From NCBI RefSeq assembly GCF_900155645.1, contig NZ_LT706985.1:1722051-1786050 (forward strand): a DNA stretch of 64,000 bases, read 5' to 3'. The position numbers were made by a program, and so were the translations under genes. This DNA is from Vaginimicrobium propionicum (GTDB lineage Bacteria > Actinomycetota > Actinomycetes > Propionibacteriales > Propionibacteriaceae). Position 1 is the first letter of the stretch. Every line of letters starts with the position of its first letter. Of this stretch, positions 1 to 7,839 are shown one piece after another. Under the pieces are notes generated by a model. That model worked only from the letters and a program-made list of their open reading frames with translations. It ran no database searches and was not told the origin of the DNA.

Positions 1-1834
1 TAATCGCACTGACATTTTCACGAATGTTCTGACCAAGAACTTCTACAGAAGGTTCACGATTTTCCGTTAGTGGCTTTCCATCGTGTTCTGGCCTGCCAGA
101 TGCATCTTCGTCTTCAGCAGGGCAGTCCGTTTCGCTTAAGACTTTCAGTAAAAGATCTGCAGTGTCAGGGCTTATTTTCTGGGCTTGGCTGGGGTCTGTT
201 ATGTATTTACTTTTGGTCTTTCCCGAAGACGTGCAGATAAGCCACTTGGCTGCACGAATCGATTTATCTTGCTGCTCACTATCTCCACCGATTTCTCTAG
301 CTTGAAAAGCGATAGTTTCGAGATTCTCGTCGAGACGCGTAAGCGGCTCATCAATTTCCCTCAGAGAATCGCTAACAGCATTAAGCTTTTCTTTGACGGT
401 TTTATCGGTTTTCTTGACGTTATTTAGAGAAGCGTCTAGTTCTTCGACTTTTCGCGTTAGATCCTGCGAAGCAGATACAGCATTTTTCTGAGACCCATTC
501 GCGATCTTATCGCTGATATCGATGCTGTTTTTCAAATTCTGCTCAGCAAACTCGGAAAGAGACTGATTTGTTTGCCACAGTTTACAAGTCAGGCTGTCAG
601 CTTTTTCACATAATGACTGGTCAGGTTCTTCTGGGCCAATAATGGCATTGAGGTCAACAAGTAGCTTTTTCTGGCAGCTTCTGTTTGTGTCTGCCAAAGC
701 TTCCAGGCTGGCTGAAAGGCTGCGAACCACGCTTAGAACGTTTGGCTCGTTCTCCTGATCTTCCGCGCTAGTATCAGGGGTATCAGCTTCGCGGGGAACG
801 AAAGCGCATGTCGCCTCGTCTATTTTTATAGCTGGCTCCACCTGACTGGGGTCGCCAAGCAAATTCTTGACGGAAGCGGTTGTCGCCAACAATTGCTGAC
901 CGAGGGTTGCGTTAGTTGACGAAAAAGCTGAAGAAACCTGAGAGTTGATGCCGTTTAGAGCCGAAACGGTCTGAGACGCGGAAGACGCAATTCGAGAATT
1001 GGACGCGTTGAGGTCGGCGATAGTCTTCTGTCCGATATGATCGCCGGCGTTGCCTAGAACATTTCGAGCTTTTCCTAGCGCATCGCCGGAATCTGCCAGC
1101 ACGTCTTCTGCTTTACTAAGAGTTTCGAGTGTGGCAGCGACAAGATCAGACTGCACTTTTTGCTCTTTGGTGTTGGTGTTTATGCCGAATCCTGGCTGGG
1201 CTAGCACGTCAATTGTGGGTACCTTGAAATCTTTAGTGTTCAAGACCAATGAAAAGCGGGCGACGGATTTATCTACGCCAGTTAAACCTGCCCACTGGAC
1301 AGTAGGGACACCTTTATTATCTAGACCGACCACGCCGTTCGTTACAGGAGAGTTATCTTCTCCCAACTTGGTAGACATACCGGGGGTAACAATTTCTTCG
1401 GCAGCTAATCCAGGCAATCGGACGGAAGCTGCAGCTGATATTGGAGTTAAGACCCAGCGATTTTGCCTAACAGAACTTCCATCAACGTCCGCTGAGACCT
1501 TTTCAAGTCGACCCGTTGTGTTGTAAACGGAAACGTCTATTCGGATTAGGCCACTTTTGCCAGCTACGATGCTGGGATCGCTCGTAGATATATTTTCGTG
1601 CGTGTAAGTGGTCACAACGCGAATGGGTATATCCGGGCCTGCTTGTAGCGGATCGATTTGTCCATTTTTGGTCGTAACAGTTTCGATTGAGCCTTTTTCT
1701 CCGATTCGGATATCTATTATTCCGGTTGAGGATGCGTTGGCCTGAGAAACTATTAAGCCGCCACTTGCTAGTAGTCCAGTTAGGCTTAGCGCGATAGCCA
1801 GATTACGAATACCGTTCTTGCCGTTAGCTTTCAT
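1..1834 (-). CDS. Secreted coiled-coil protein, C-terminus beyond window edge
   Basis: An open frame of 611 codons runs from ATG at 1834 off the left edge with no stop. The first 35 or so residues form a signal peptide: basic start (MKANGKNG), hydrophobic core, and a likely cut after SQANA. Residues about 38-215 look like a beta-rich extracellular region. From about residue 220 on the sequence is helical and Ser/Ala/Asp-rich with coiled-coil character and a few cysteines. I do not recognise the family. It is divergent from a WXG100 gene and a T7SS toxin remnant, so a role at the cell surface linked to type VII secretion is possible, but this is only inferred from position. A C-terminal membrane anchor, if any, would lie outside the window. 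The Shine-Dalgarno is weak (GGGAC). Confidence 0.75.
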   Translation of the reverse strand, partial: MKANGKNGIRNLAIALSLTGLLASGGLIVSQANASSTGIIDIRIGEKGSIETVTTKNGQIDPLQAGPDIPIRVVTTYTHENISTSDPSIVAGKSGLIRIDVSVYNTTGRLEKVSADVDGSSVRQNRWVLTPISAAASVRLPGLAAEEIVTPGMSTKLGEDNSPVTNGVVGLDNKGVPTVQWAGLTGVDKSVARFSLVLNTKDFKVPTIDVLAQPGFGINTNTKEQKVQSDLVAATLETLSKAEDVLADSGDALGKARNVLGNAGDHIGQKTIADLNASNSRIASSASQTVSALNGINSQVSSAFSSTNATLGQQLLATTASVKNLLGDPSQVEPAIKIDEATCAFVPREADTPDTSAEDQENEPNVLSVVRSLSASLEALADTNRSCQKKLLVDLNAIIGPEEPDQSLCEKADSLTCKLWQTNQSLSEFAEQNLKNSIDISDKIANGSQKNAVSASQDLTRKVEELDASLNNVKKTDKTVKEKLNAVSDSLREIDEPLTRLDENLETIAFQAREIGGDSEQQDKSIRAAKWLICTSSGKTKSKYITDPSQAQKISPDTADLLLKVLSETDCPAEDEDASGRPEHDGKPLTENREPSVEVLGQNIRENVSAI

Positions 1835-1974
1835 GAAAGTCCCATGAGTTCTCTAAAGATTCGACTGTATGAATTGCTGTAAAAATACCAGCCGGGGCCG
1901 GGTAAGGTTAATTTTTCTGTTGAATAATTAGGCAACAAGGCATGTCCTATCGGTGTTGTGTTGTGCTATTTTGC

Positions 1975-2004
1975 TTGAAGCGCAGGTTTCATTGCGTGTA
2001 TGTA
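1975..2004 (+). promoter_or_regulatory. Candidate promoter of the WXG100 gene
   Basis: TTGAAG at 1975-1980 resembles a -35 box and TATGTA at 1999-2004 a -10 box, 18 bases apart, 30 bases before the WXG100 start codon. The match is moderate and was judged by eye. Confidence 0.3.
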
Positions 2005-2034
2005 ATATCAATTCTAATTTTTTAGGGGCTCATC

Positions 2035-2316
2035 ATGGCTCGTGTACTTTCTTCCGATCAGGCTAAGTCTGCTATTTCCCAGATTCAGTCGATTATCAAT
2101 GGGGGCTTGACTGATCAGATCAATCAGCTCAACTCGCAAGGTCAGATTCTGTCTGACCCAAATGTTTGGGATGGCCCGTTGGCTGAGCAATTCCGAGGGC
2201 AGACTTGGCCCGAGACTCGTTCTGCTTTGGAGAGGGCCAAGGCCGAGCTGGAAGAGCTGAGGGCGCAGTTGCAGCAGATCGCCACGAATATCTTTACCGC
2301 TGGCGGAGGCCAGTAA
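2035..2316 (+). CDS. WXG100 / ESAT-6-like protein
   Basis: This 93-residue protein has the size and helix-turn-helix layout of WXG100 proteins, which are exported by type VII (ESX/Ess) systems as four-helix dimers. The turn carries the W-x-G signature as NVWDGPLAEQF near residue 44. Both arms are helical, and the second has heptad-like repeats (AELEELRAQLQQI). There is no signal peptide, as expected. An AGGGG ribosome site precedes the ATG. The gene heads a small operon with the toxin-like pseudogene 34 bases downstream. No EccC/EssC ATPase is in the window, so the secretion machine must be elsewhere. Confidence 0.88.
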   Translation: MARVLSSDQAKSAISQIQSIINGGLTDQINQLNSQGQILSDPNVWDGPLAEQFRGQTWPETRSALERAKAELEELRAQLQQIATNIFTAGGGQ

Positions 2317-2350
2317 GTCGTTTACGCTGGTTAAATCACGTTTTTGCGCG

Positions 2351-3189
2351 GTGAGGATTTCTTTTGACGATGCTGCGGCTGAAGGCTTAGCCTCGGCTGC
2401 TCGTGATATTGCTTCGGCCTTGAGAACGTGTGGTTATTCCTATTCGTCGGCTGCTAGCAATGCGTTGATTGAGTTTCGAGGTAACTACGCCGAACTCTTT
2501 AGGAAGGCTTGCGTTGTTGAGGCCGAAGATCGATCGAAAATTGCTTCGCGACTGGATGACCTTGCTGAAAACGTTGAGCGCGCTACGCGTTTGGCTGCTC
2601 AAGAGCGAGAACGCGTCTCACCGCGCTAGATGCCTGGCGCGAGCGCGAAGATGAGCGACATTTGAAGCATTCGTGGGAATGGCTGAACGGCGAGCCTAGG
2701 TCTGTTGATGTCTATGACCCCCAGCCTTCCACTGTTCCGGTTCCTGCCCCAATTATTTCATGTTTAGTCTTAGTTTCTGAGCGTTCCAGGAAAGCTGCTG
2801 GAGACACTATGAGCTCCAGCTCGGCTGACGTGGAGGCGTTGCGACACTTTGTCTCCTGCAGTGAAGGTGCATCTAGAAGACTGCAGAAAGATCTCAGGCG
2901 TTTGCAGACGTGCTGGGACTCGTTCGTTTCTTCTTGCTCTTGGGTTCGATTAGGGTCTTGTAATTTCGTTTATTCGCTAAGCCAGTATGTTGAGCAAAAT
3001 GAGCTTGACGCGATGTGGATTGGCGATATTGCCGACCTGTTTGAGCTTGCCGGGGCAGGGGTTCTGACTGGCGTGCCCTGCGCTGACTTAAGCGATGGAG
3101 TGTTGGCTATAGCCCAGGAGGCGGTTGAGCGTTATCGAGCGACGCGAACTGTTGTGGCTATCGTTGATCTTTTGTGGTTGACCGCAAGT
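2351..3189 (+). pseudogene. T7SS polymorphic toxin N-terminal region, frameshifted and truncated by an IS
   Basis: Two reading frames together rebuild the N-terminal trafficking region typical of actinobacterial T7SS polymorphic toxins. The first frame (GTG 2351 to TAG 2629) gives a helical domain with FRGNYAELF and DRSKIASRLDDLAENV. The family pattern then continues in another frame just upstream of that stop: ALDAWREREDER, WEWLNGEP, a Pro-rich linker, then FVSSCSWVRLGS and ELDAMWIGDIADLFELAG up to 3189. Family members usually read AxxRExxRxxAxAWxxxxDxR without a break, so one gene was probably split. The tandem TCTC at 2616-2619 is a likely 2-bp duplication: removing one TC restores the frame. 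At 3190 an IS3-family element cuts the gene and no toxin tip remains. Either fragment could still be translated (TTG at 2662 opens the second), but a working toxin is unlikely. Confidence 0.7.
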
Positions 3190-3205
3190 TGTGGACACGT
3201 CCCGC

Positions 3206-4099
3206 TTATGCTGCTTGTGGTTGTTGGTGTGTTTGTTCTTGTTTTTCCAGGTTGGTTTCGTATTCGACTGGGCGGAGGTAGCCGATTGATGAGTGTCGGC
3301 GTGTGCGATTGTAGGTGACTTCGATCCAGCGGGCGACGCCTTGTCTGGCATCGGCTCGTGTCGGCCATGTGAAACGGTTGTAGAACTCGTTTTTCAGCGT
3401 TGACCAGAAGGATTCTGCCATCGCGTTGTCGTAGCACACGCCAGTGCGGCCCATCGATTGATCGATGCTAAGTCGCTTAGTGGCTTTGTGTAACTGCTCG
3501 GAGGTGTATTGAGTGCCGCGATCAGCATGGAAGATGACGCGGCCGGGGAAATCGCCGCGTAAAGTTTTGGCCATCACCAATGCGCGTTCAACCAGGTCGG
3601 CATCTTGGTGGCTGTCCATGGCCCATCCCAAGACGCGACGTGAACAGCCATCACGAACGACACACAGGTAGAGCCAGCCCTCGCCAGTACGTAAATAGGT
3701 GATGTCCGAGATCCACACTGTGTTGAGTTTTCCGGTATCCCACACCCGTTTGACACGGTCAAAAATCGCATGAGTCGGGATCCCAGGAATTGTCGTCACT
3801 GGGGTGAATCCGCGTGGTGAAATGCCTTCAAGGCCTTGTCGGCGCATGGATGCCGCCACTGTTTTCACATTCACCTGCGTGCCTTCAGCGTGAAAATCAG
3901 CCGTGATCCTGGGTGCCCCGTAAACACCATCGGAATCGGCATGAAACTCGCGGACTTTCTGGTCAAGTATGGCCTGTTTCTGCGCTCGTGGAGACGGCCC
4001 CGTTTTCCGTCGCTTGACCCAGGCGTAATAGCCTGACCGTGACACCTCTAACAGCCGAGCCATGCGTGTGATCTCGAAGTTTGCCTTCTCCTGTTCCAT
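3206..4099 (-). CDS. IS3-family transposase OrfB (DDE integrase)
   Basis: This 297-residue product is the catalytic subunit of the IS3-family transposase. It has an N-terminal HTH_21-like region (SRSGYYAWVKR) and an rve integrase core. The DDE residues are visible in VWISDITYL (Asp), FHADRGTQYTS (Asp) and DNAMAESFWSTLKNE (Glu). Its ATG overlaps the orfA stop as TAATG, so it is translationally coupled to, or made as a frameshift fusion with, orfA. Length is normal and no internal stop is seen, so it is probably active. Confidence 0.93.
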   Translation of the reverse strand: MEQEKANFEITRMARLLEVSRSGYYAWVKRRKTGPSPRAQKQAILDQKVREFHADSDGVYGAPRITADFHAEGTQVNVKTVAASMRRQGLEGISPRGFTPVTTIPGIPTHAIFDRVKRVWDTGKLNTVWISDITYLRTGEGWLYLCVVRDGCSRRVLGWAMDSHQDADLVERALVMAKTLRGDFPGRVIFHADRGTQYTSEQLHKATKRLSIDQSMGRTGVCYDNAMAESFWSTLKNEFYNRFTWPTRADARQGVARWIEVTYNRTRRHSSIGYLRPVEYETNLEKQEQTHQQPQAA

Positions 4100-4419
4100 T
4101 AGCTCAAACCGTTCGCAGGTGGTTGCTTCGACGCGAAGAAGGCTGCTGCTTTTCCCAAAAACGCGTTGTCCTTTTTCAGCTCTTGAACCTCACGCCGTAA
4201 CCGTTTGAGCTCAACCCGCTCATCCACAGACAACTCGCCAGTCGGCTCGTTTCCCTGTTCCTGCCGGTACTTGCGCACCCATTTACCCAAGAGCTGTTCA
4301 CCCAAACCGAGCTCTCGTGCGACATGCGCGATCGGTCTTCCAGTGTCGACGACCAAACGAGCGGCCTCTTCACGATATTCCGGCGTGAACCTACGCCGGG
4401 TCTTTCCTACTCCTGCCAT
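4099..4419 (-). CDS. IS3-family transposase OrfA
   Basis: This 106-residue protein has an N-terminal helix-turn-helix (FTPEYREEAARLVVDTGRP, then IAHVARELGL) that binds the element ends, and a C-terminal leucine-zipper-like helix (ELKRLRREVQELKKDN) used for multimerisation. Arrangement and size fit IS3-family orfA. Its stop overlaps the orfB start by one base. Confidence 0.9.
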   Translation of the reverse strand: MAGVGKTRRRFTPEYREEAARLVVDTGRPIAHVARELGLGEQLLGKWVRKYRQEQGNEPTGELSVDERVELKRLRREVQELKKDNAFLGKAAAFFASKQPPANGLS

Positions 4420-4469
4420 AACGGCACCCTTTCACGCGGGAACCAATCCCGCTAACTCAGGTGTCCACA

Positions 4470-4725
4470 AATGCAGGGTAACCTCAGTTTTCAGGGTTTC
4501 TCGTAGGGCAAGTATTTGGTTTTTGACGTGTTGTGGTGTGGTGTTGGGGTTGGTGTGTGGGGCGCGGGATCTGGGTGTTATTCCGGCTTGTCCTTGTGTT
4601 TTCCAGGCGGCGACTATCCGACGGATTTGACGGGTAGACATATTGAATTTATTGGCTGCTTGACTGGTTGTTATCCCAGTGCGGGTGATAGCGATGATGA
4701 TTGCTTGGTTTCGTGATAAAGACAT
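4470..4725 (-). pseudogene. IS481-like transposase, N-terminal remnant
   Basis: About 85 residues remain, starting at ATG 4725 (MSLSRNQAIIIAI). They show a helix-turn-helix (TTSQAANKFNMSTRQIRRIV) and the PRSR-x-PHTNP segment typical of the N-terminus of IS481-family transposases. The frame is replaced at 4469 by the end of the IS3 element, so the DDE core is missing. The piece of the parent element beyond the start codon continues to 4778 and, after the IS256 insertion, probably to about 6234, where TGTCACTAG on the minus strand looks like an element end. It is not functional. Confidence 0.7.
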
Positions 4726-4778
4726 GACCAATTGTGTTAGGTGGGGTGGCCATATGTCGTGAGACATGCCCGGACATA

Positions 4779-6216
4779 GAGGGTGTCAGGGTTTTTGTGT
4801 GTGAGGCTCTTACTGTGAAGGAGTTTTACTGATAATGTCTAAGGTGTTATCTAAGAAAGATTATGATTCCAGCAGGGTTAATGAGATTAGCGCAAAGCTG
4901 ATGGCTAATCCTGATATTGCCAAGCTTATTGGTGAGTTGTCCGCCTCTGCTAGTGATGCCAGTGATTTGGTTAAGGGCTTGTTGCAGGCCTCGATTAATG
5001 CTGGTCTACAGGCAGAGATGAATGCTCATCTGGGCTATGAGCATTCTGATCGGAAGGCCAAAGCCCAGATGGGGTCCAGTGCGGAGAATTACCGTAATGG
5101 GTCGTATACCAAAACTGTTGGTTCTGCTTATGGCGCGGTGGATATCACCATGCCAAGGGATCGTGCTGGTACGTTTCGTCCGCAGATGGTGCCCAAAGGC
5201 GCTCGCAGGCTCACTGAGCTTGATGACATGATTATCTCGCTGTATGCCGGGGGGATGACACTGCGTGATATCCAATACCACCTGGCAACCACACTGGGGG
5301 TGGATATGAGCCCAGATACGATTAGCACTGTTACTGATGCTGTATTGGAAGAGGTCTTGGTTTGGCAAAACCGCCAGCTAGAGCAGTTCTATCCGGTGAT
5401 CTTTCTTGATGCGTTGCGGGTTAAGATACGCGATGGCAACCGTGTGGTTAACAAAGCCTGCTACATGGCTGTTGGCGTAGACATGGACGGTATCAAGCAC
5501 ATATTAGGGTTGTGGATTGCCGGTAGTGAGGGCGCAGCATTTTGGGCGTCTGTCTGCGCGGATCTGGCAAACCGGGGTGTCGAGGATGTGTTCATCGTCT
5601 GCTGTGATGGTCTTAAAGGCCTGCCTGAAGCGGTAGAGGCGACTTGGCCAAACTCGATGGTGCAAACCTGTATTGTCCACTTGATCCGAGCTGCTAACAG
5701 GTGGGTGTCCTACCAAGACCGCAAACCTGCCTCCAGCGCGCTACGTAAGGTCTACACCGCGTCGAATGAGGACACCGCCCGCGCCGCACTCGATGCATTC
5801 GAAGCCTGTGAACTGGGCGGTAAGTACCCGCAGTCGGTGAAGGTATGGCGTGATGCGTGGGAGCGGTTCGTTCCGTTTCTACAGTTCCCGCCAGCAGCAA
5901 GAAGGCTACTCTACACCACTAATTCGATCGAGTCGCTCAACGCTGAGCTGCGTAAAGCCACCCGGAACCGGGGCCAGTTCCCCAACGATACGGCAGCACT
6001 GAAAACGCTTTGGCTGATGATTTGCAACATCGAAGATAAACGCGCTGCCAAACGCGCGAAGAAAGCCAAGCGCGATATTGAGTGCAACGGCTATATTGAA
6101 GGAGCGAAAGCCACCGGCTGGAAACAAGCCATCAACCAACTAGCTGTGGCATACCCAGACCGATTCGCGGAGTACTTATAAACCAAGCCCCCGCACACAA
6201 ACAATCGGACACTCTT
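4779..6216 (+). mobile_element. IS256-family insertion sequence with 8-bp target duplication
   Basis: The element is 1438 bp and bounded by identical 8-bp repeats CGGACATA at 4771-4778 and 6217-6224. The first 25 bases from each end form an ungapped imperfect inverted repeat with about 18 of 25 matches, including the shared cores GTGTC and TTTGTGTG. An 8-bp duplication is usual for IS256-family elements. It landed in the upstream part of an older IS481-like element, so it is younger than that remnant. Intact ends, intact transposase and perfect duplication point to a recent insertion. Confidence 0.93.
4835..6181 (+). CDS. IS256-family (Mutator) transposase
   Basis: This 448-residue transposase is complete. 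It has the N-terminal DNA-binding region with the family motif HLGYEH, then the RNase H-like core with its DDE triad in VIFLDALRVKI (Asp), VCCDGLKGLPEA (Asp) and TNSIESLNAELRK (Glu), and the C-HLIR motif (TCIVHLIRAANRW) of the inserted helical domain. It is the only gene of the element, and nothing in it is broken. An AGGAG lies 12-16 bases before the ATG, a long spacing. Confidence 0.95.
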   Translation: MSKVLSKKDYDSSRVNEISAKLMANPDIAKLIGELSASASDASDLVKGLLQASINAGLQAEMNAHLGYEHSDRKAKAQMGSSAENYRNGSYTKTVGSAYGAVDITMPRDRAGTFRPQMVPKGARRLTELDDMIISLYAGGMTLRDIQYHLATTLGVDMSPDTISTVTDAVLEEVLVWQNRQLEQFYPVIFLDALRVKIRDGNRVVNKACYMAVGVDMDGIKHILGLWIAGSEGAAFWASVCADLANRGVEDVFIVCCDGLKGLPEAVEATWPNSMVQTCIVHLIRAANRWVSYQDRKPASSALRKVYTASNEDTARAALDAFEACELGGKYPQSVKVWRDAWERFVPFLQFPPAARRLLYTTNSIESLNAELRKATRNRGQFPNDTAALKTLWLMICNIEDKRAAKRAKKAKRDIECNGYIEGAKATGWKQAINQLAVAYPDRFAEYL

Positions 6217-6416
6217 CGGACATATCTAGTGACACATCAACATGCCAACACTGAACCAGGGGGCGGACACATGTCCTGAAACCACACACCTCCGTCACCG
6301 CCACTTTTTCTTAGCGATATTGGCGAATGAAGCCTTTTCAAGGGGAATTACAAAAATTGGGCGGGAGACAATGAACTGCTCCCCGTTTGTTGGACAGTTA
6401 AATCGTAGCCTGTTTG

Positions 6417-7220
6417 TTAGGCTGCAAGGGTCTGATTTCGGTATTGTGCCGGGGTCAGGCCCTTGAGTCGTTCTTGGATGCGTTCGTTGTTGTACCAGGT
6501 GATGTACTGGTCGAGTTTGGATAGGAAATCTTCGATTGTGTCGAAGATGGATGGGTAGTAGAACTCGGTTTTGAGGTGGGAGAAGAAGTTCTCGGCTAGG
6601 GAGTTGTCGTAGCAGTTGCCTTTCCTGGACATAGACTGGATAGCGCCGATCTTGGCCAGTTGGTTTTTCCATGAGGAGTGTTGGTAGTGGAAACCTTGAT
6701 CGGTGTGCATGATCAGTCCGCGTTCGGGGTGTTGCTTCGCGATCGCGTCTTTCAGGCTTGCTGCTGATAGTGACGTGGTCGGAGCCAATCCTACCCGGTG
6801 GGCGATTACTTGATGATCGTAGAGGTCGATGATCGGCGAAAGGTAGACCTTACGGCCTGCGAGGCGGAACTCGGTGATATCACTAACCCATTTACGGTTC
6901 GGCTTATGAGCGACAAAGTCTCGTTTTAGGACGTTGTCAGCGATGTTACTGACCGTGCCACGATAGGAGTTATAGCGACGCTTGGGACGTGTAATACAGG
7001 TCAGGCCTTCGCGTTTCATGAGTTTAGCGACGAGTTTGTTAGATACTCGCCAGCCGTCCTTCATCAGCACGAGACGGATCCGCCGGTGTCCATAGTGGCC
7101 TTTGGCATGTTCAAAAACACCACGAATCGCTTGGGCAAGATCTTCATGTTTATCAACGCGCCCAAGCCGGGCTTGATGGTAATAAAAAGTTGATCGGGCA
7201 AGACCAGCAATAGACAACAA
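6417..7220 (-). CDS. IS150-type transposase OrfB (DDE integrase)
   Basis: Catalytic part of an IS150-group transposase. From its internal ATG it is 267 residues, but the frame is open further upstream to the orfA overlap, so the natural product is probably an OrfAB fusion. An HTH_21-type region (GLARSTFYYH, GHYGHRRI) precedes the rve core, with DDE residues in WVSDITEF, MHTDQGFHYQ and DNSLAENFFSHLKTEF. The C-terminus has the family YNNERIQERLKGLTPAQYR motif. No damage is seen. Confidence 0.93.
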   Translation of the reverse strand: MLSIAGLARSTFYYHQARLGRVDKHEDLAQAIRGVFEHAKGHYGHRRIRLVLMKDGWRVSNKLVAKLMKREGLTCITRPKRRYNSYRGTVSNIADNVLKRDFVAHKPNRKWVSDITEFRLAGRKVYLSPIIDLYDHQVIAHRVGLAPTTSLSAASLKDAIAKQHPERGLIMHTDQGFHYQHSSWKNQLAKIGAIQSMSRKGNCYDNSLAENFFSHLKTEFYYPSIFDTIEDFLSKLDQYITWYNNERIQERLKGLTPAQYRNQTLAA

Positions 7221-7270
7221 ATCAGCAAGGCTATAGCGGGACTTGAGTGAAACTACGACCCTGGCACGGG

Positions 7271-7756
7271 TTAGTGCTCGTTGTTCATCAAGTCCCTTAA
7301 TGCTTTTAGGTAAGCATTCTCAGCCTCCAGATACTTCACGCGACGCTTGAGCCCATCAATCTCGCTCACCGTCCGACCCGGCTCATCAGGATCCTTCTTT
7401 GGTCTTCCCTTCGGTTTCGGGCGTAGTCCATCTTCACCTTTATCCCGATAGGCTCTGACCCACACATCTAAGGCTCTCGGGGATGACAACCCTAAATCTT
7501 TCGCGATTGCAGGCTTAGACTCCCCATCCAAAAAACGCTGGACAGCCGCACACTTAACCTCGAAGGGATACACAGATTTACTGGCCTTTTCCACAAGAGC
7601 AAGACTGCCATGAATCCGCCAACGATCCCACAAGTTCCGCGACGACTTTTTACCACACCCCACAATACGAGCGGCACTTTCACAGCCATAACCTGCCTTA
7701 AACAACTCCACCAAACGCGCGCGCTGCTCAAATGTAATCTTCGAGCTCAACCGCAT
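7271..7756 (-). CDS. IS150-type transposase OrfA
   Basis: This 161-residue protein has two helix-turn-helix units (residues about 10-50 and 65-110) followed by a basic linker (LRPKPKGRPKKD) and a leucine-zipper-like end (LKRRVKYLEAENAYLKAL). It binds the element ends. Its C-terminal codons overlap the open orfB frame, where a -1 shift would fuse the two proteins. Confidence 0.92.
   Translation of the reverse strand: MRLSSKITFEQRARLVELFKAGYGCESAARIVGCGKKSSRNLWDRWRIHGSLALVEKASKSVYPFEVKCAAVQRFLDGESKPAIAKDLGLSSPRALDVWVRAYRDKGEDGLRPKPKGRPKKDPDEPGRTVSEIDGLKRRVKYLEAENAYLKALRDLMNNEH
7303..7309 (-). other. Likely -1 programmed frameshift site in the IS150-type element
   Basis: The minus-strand bases CTAAAAG (zero frame CTA AAA G) lie 10 codons before the orfA stop. 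A -1 slip of the AAA codon gives a continuous frame, SIKGLDEQRALTRARVV and on into OrfB, which matches the fused family sequence. The slip run is only four A residues, shorter than the usual A6G of IS150. Confidence 0.6.
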
Positions 7757-7839
7757 AGAAACACTCCCCGAAAGAAAGAACCAAATTAACTAGTCCAACT
7801 TTCGGGGAGCAGTTCACAATCCCGCCCAATTTATTTTGG

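Larger units (their letters stand above)
3190..4469 (-). mobile_element. IS3-family insertion sequence
   Basis: The element is 1280 bp with 9-bp inverted ends (TGTGGACAC at 3190-3198, GTGTCCACA at 4461-4469) around overlapping orfA and orfB on the minus strand. The flanking bases do not form a direct repeat (AGT on the left, AAT on the right), and the two flanks differ in origin: a T7SS toxin gene on the left, an IS481-like transposase on the right. That suggests a deletion or recombination next to the element after insertion. Confidence 0.85.
6372..7816 (-). mobile_element. IS3-family (IS150-group) insertion sequence
   Basis: The element is 1445 bp. Its ends match well: both start TGAACTGCTCCCCG, and continue with TTGGAC and TTA, read inward from 6372 and 7816. 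It is flanked by a 3-bp direct repeat CAA, usual for the IS3 family. It carries orfA and orfB on the minus strand with a -1 frameshift window between them. It lies in the loop of a terminator hairpin. All parts look intact. Confidence 0.93.
6351..7832 (-). terminator. Intrinsic terminator of the FtsX/ABC operon, split by an IS
   Basis: Two 13-base arms, TCCCGCCCAATTT at 7820-7832 and AAATTGGGCGGGA at 6354-6366, are perfectly complementary. Without the IS they enclose a 5-base loop and, read on the minus strand, are followed by TTTTTG (6351-6356), a standard Rho-independent terminator 8 bases after the permease stop codon. The IS150-type element (6372-7816) lies in the loop and duplicated CAA (6369-6371 and 7817-7819). 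The arms are now about 1.45 kb apart, so termination here is probably lost. Confidence 0.85.

Noticed and set aside
3190-3318. Continuation of the toxin-like frame for another 40 codons past 3189
   Set aside because: These codons read through the IS3 end and the reverse of its orfB, so they are not part of the original gene.
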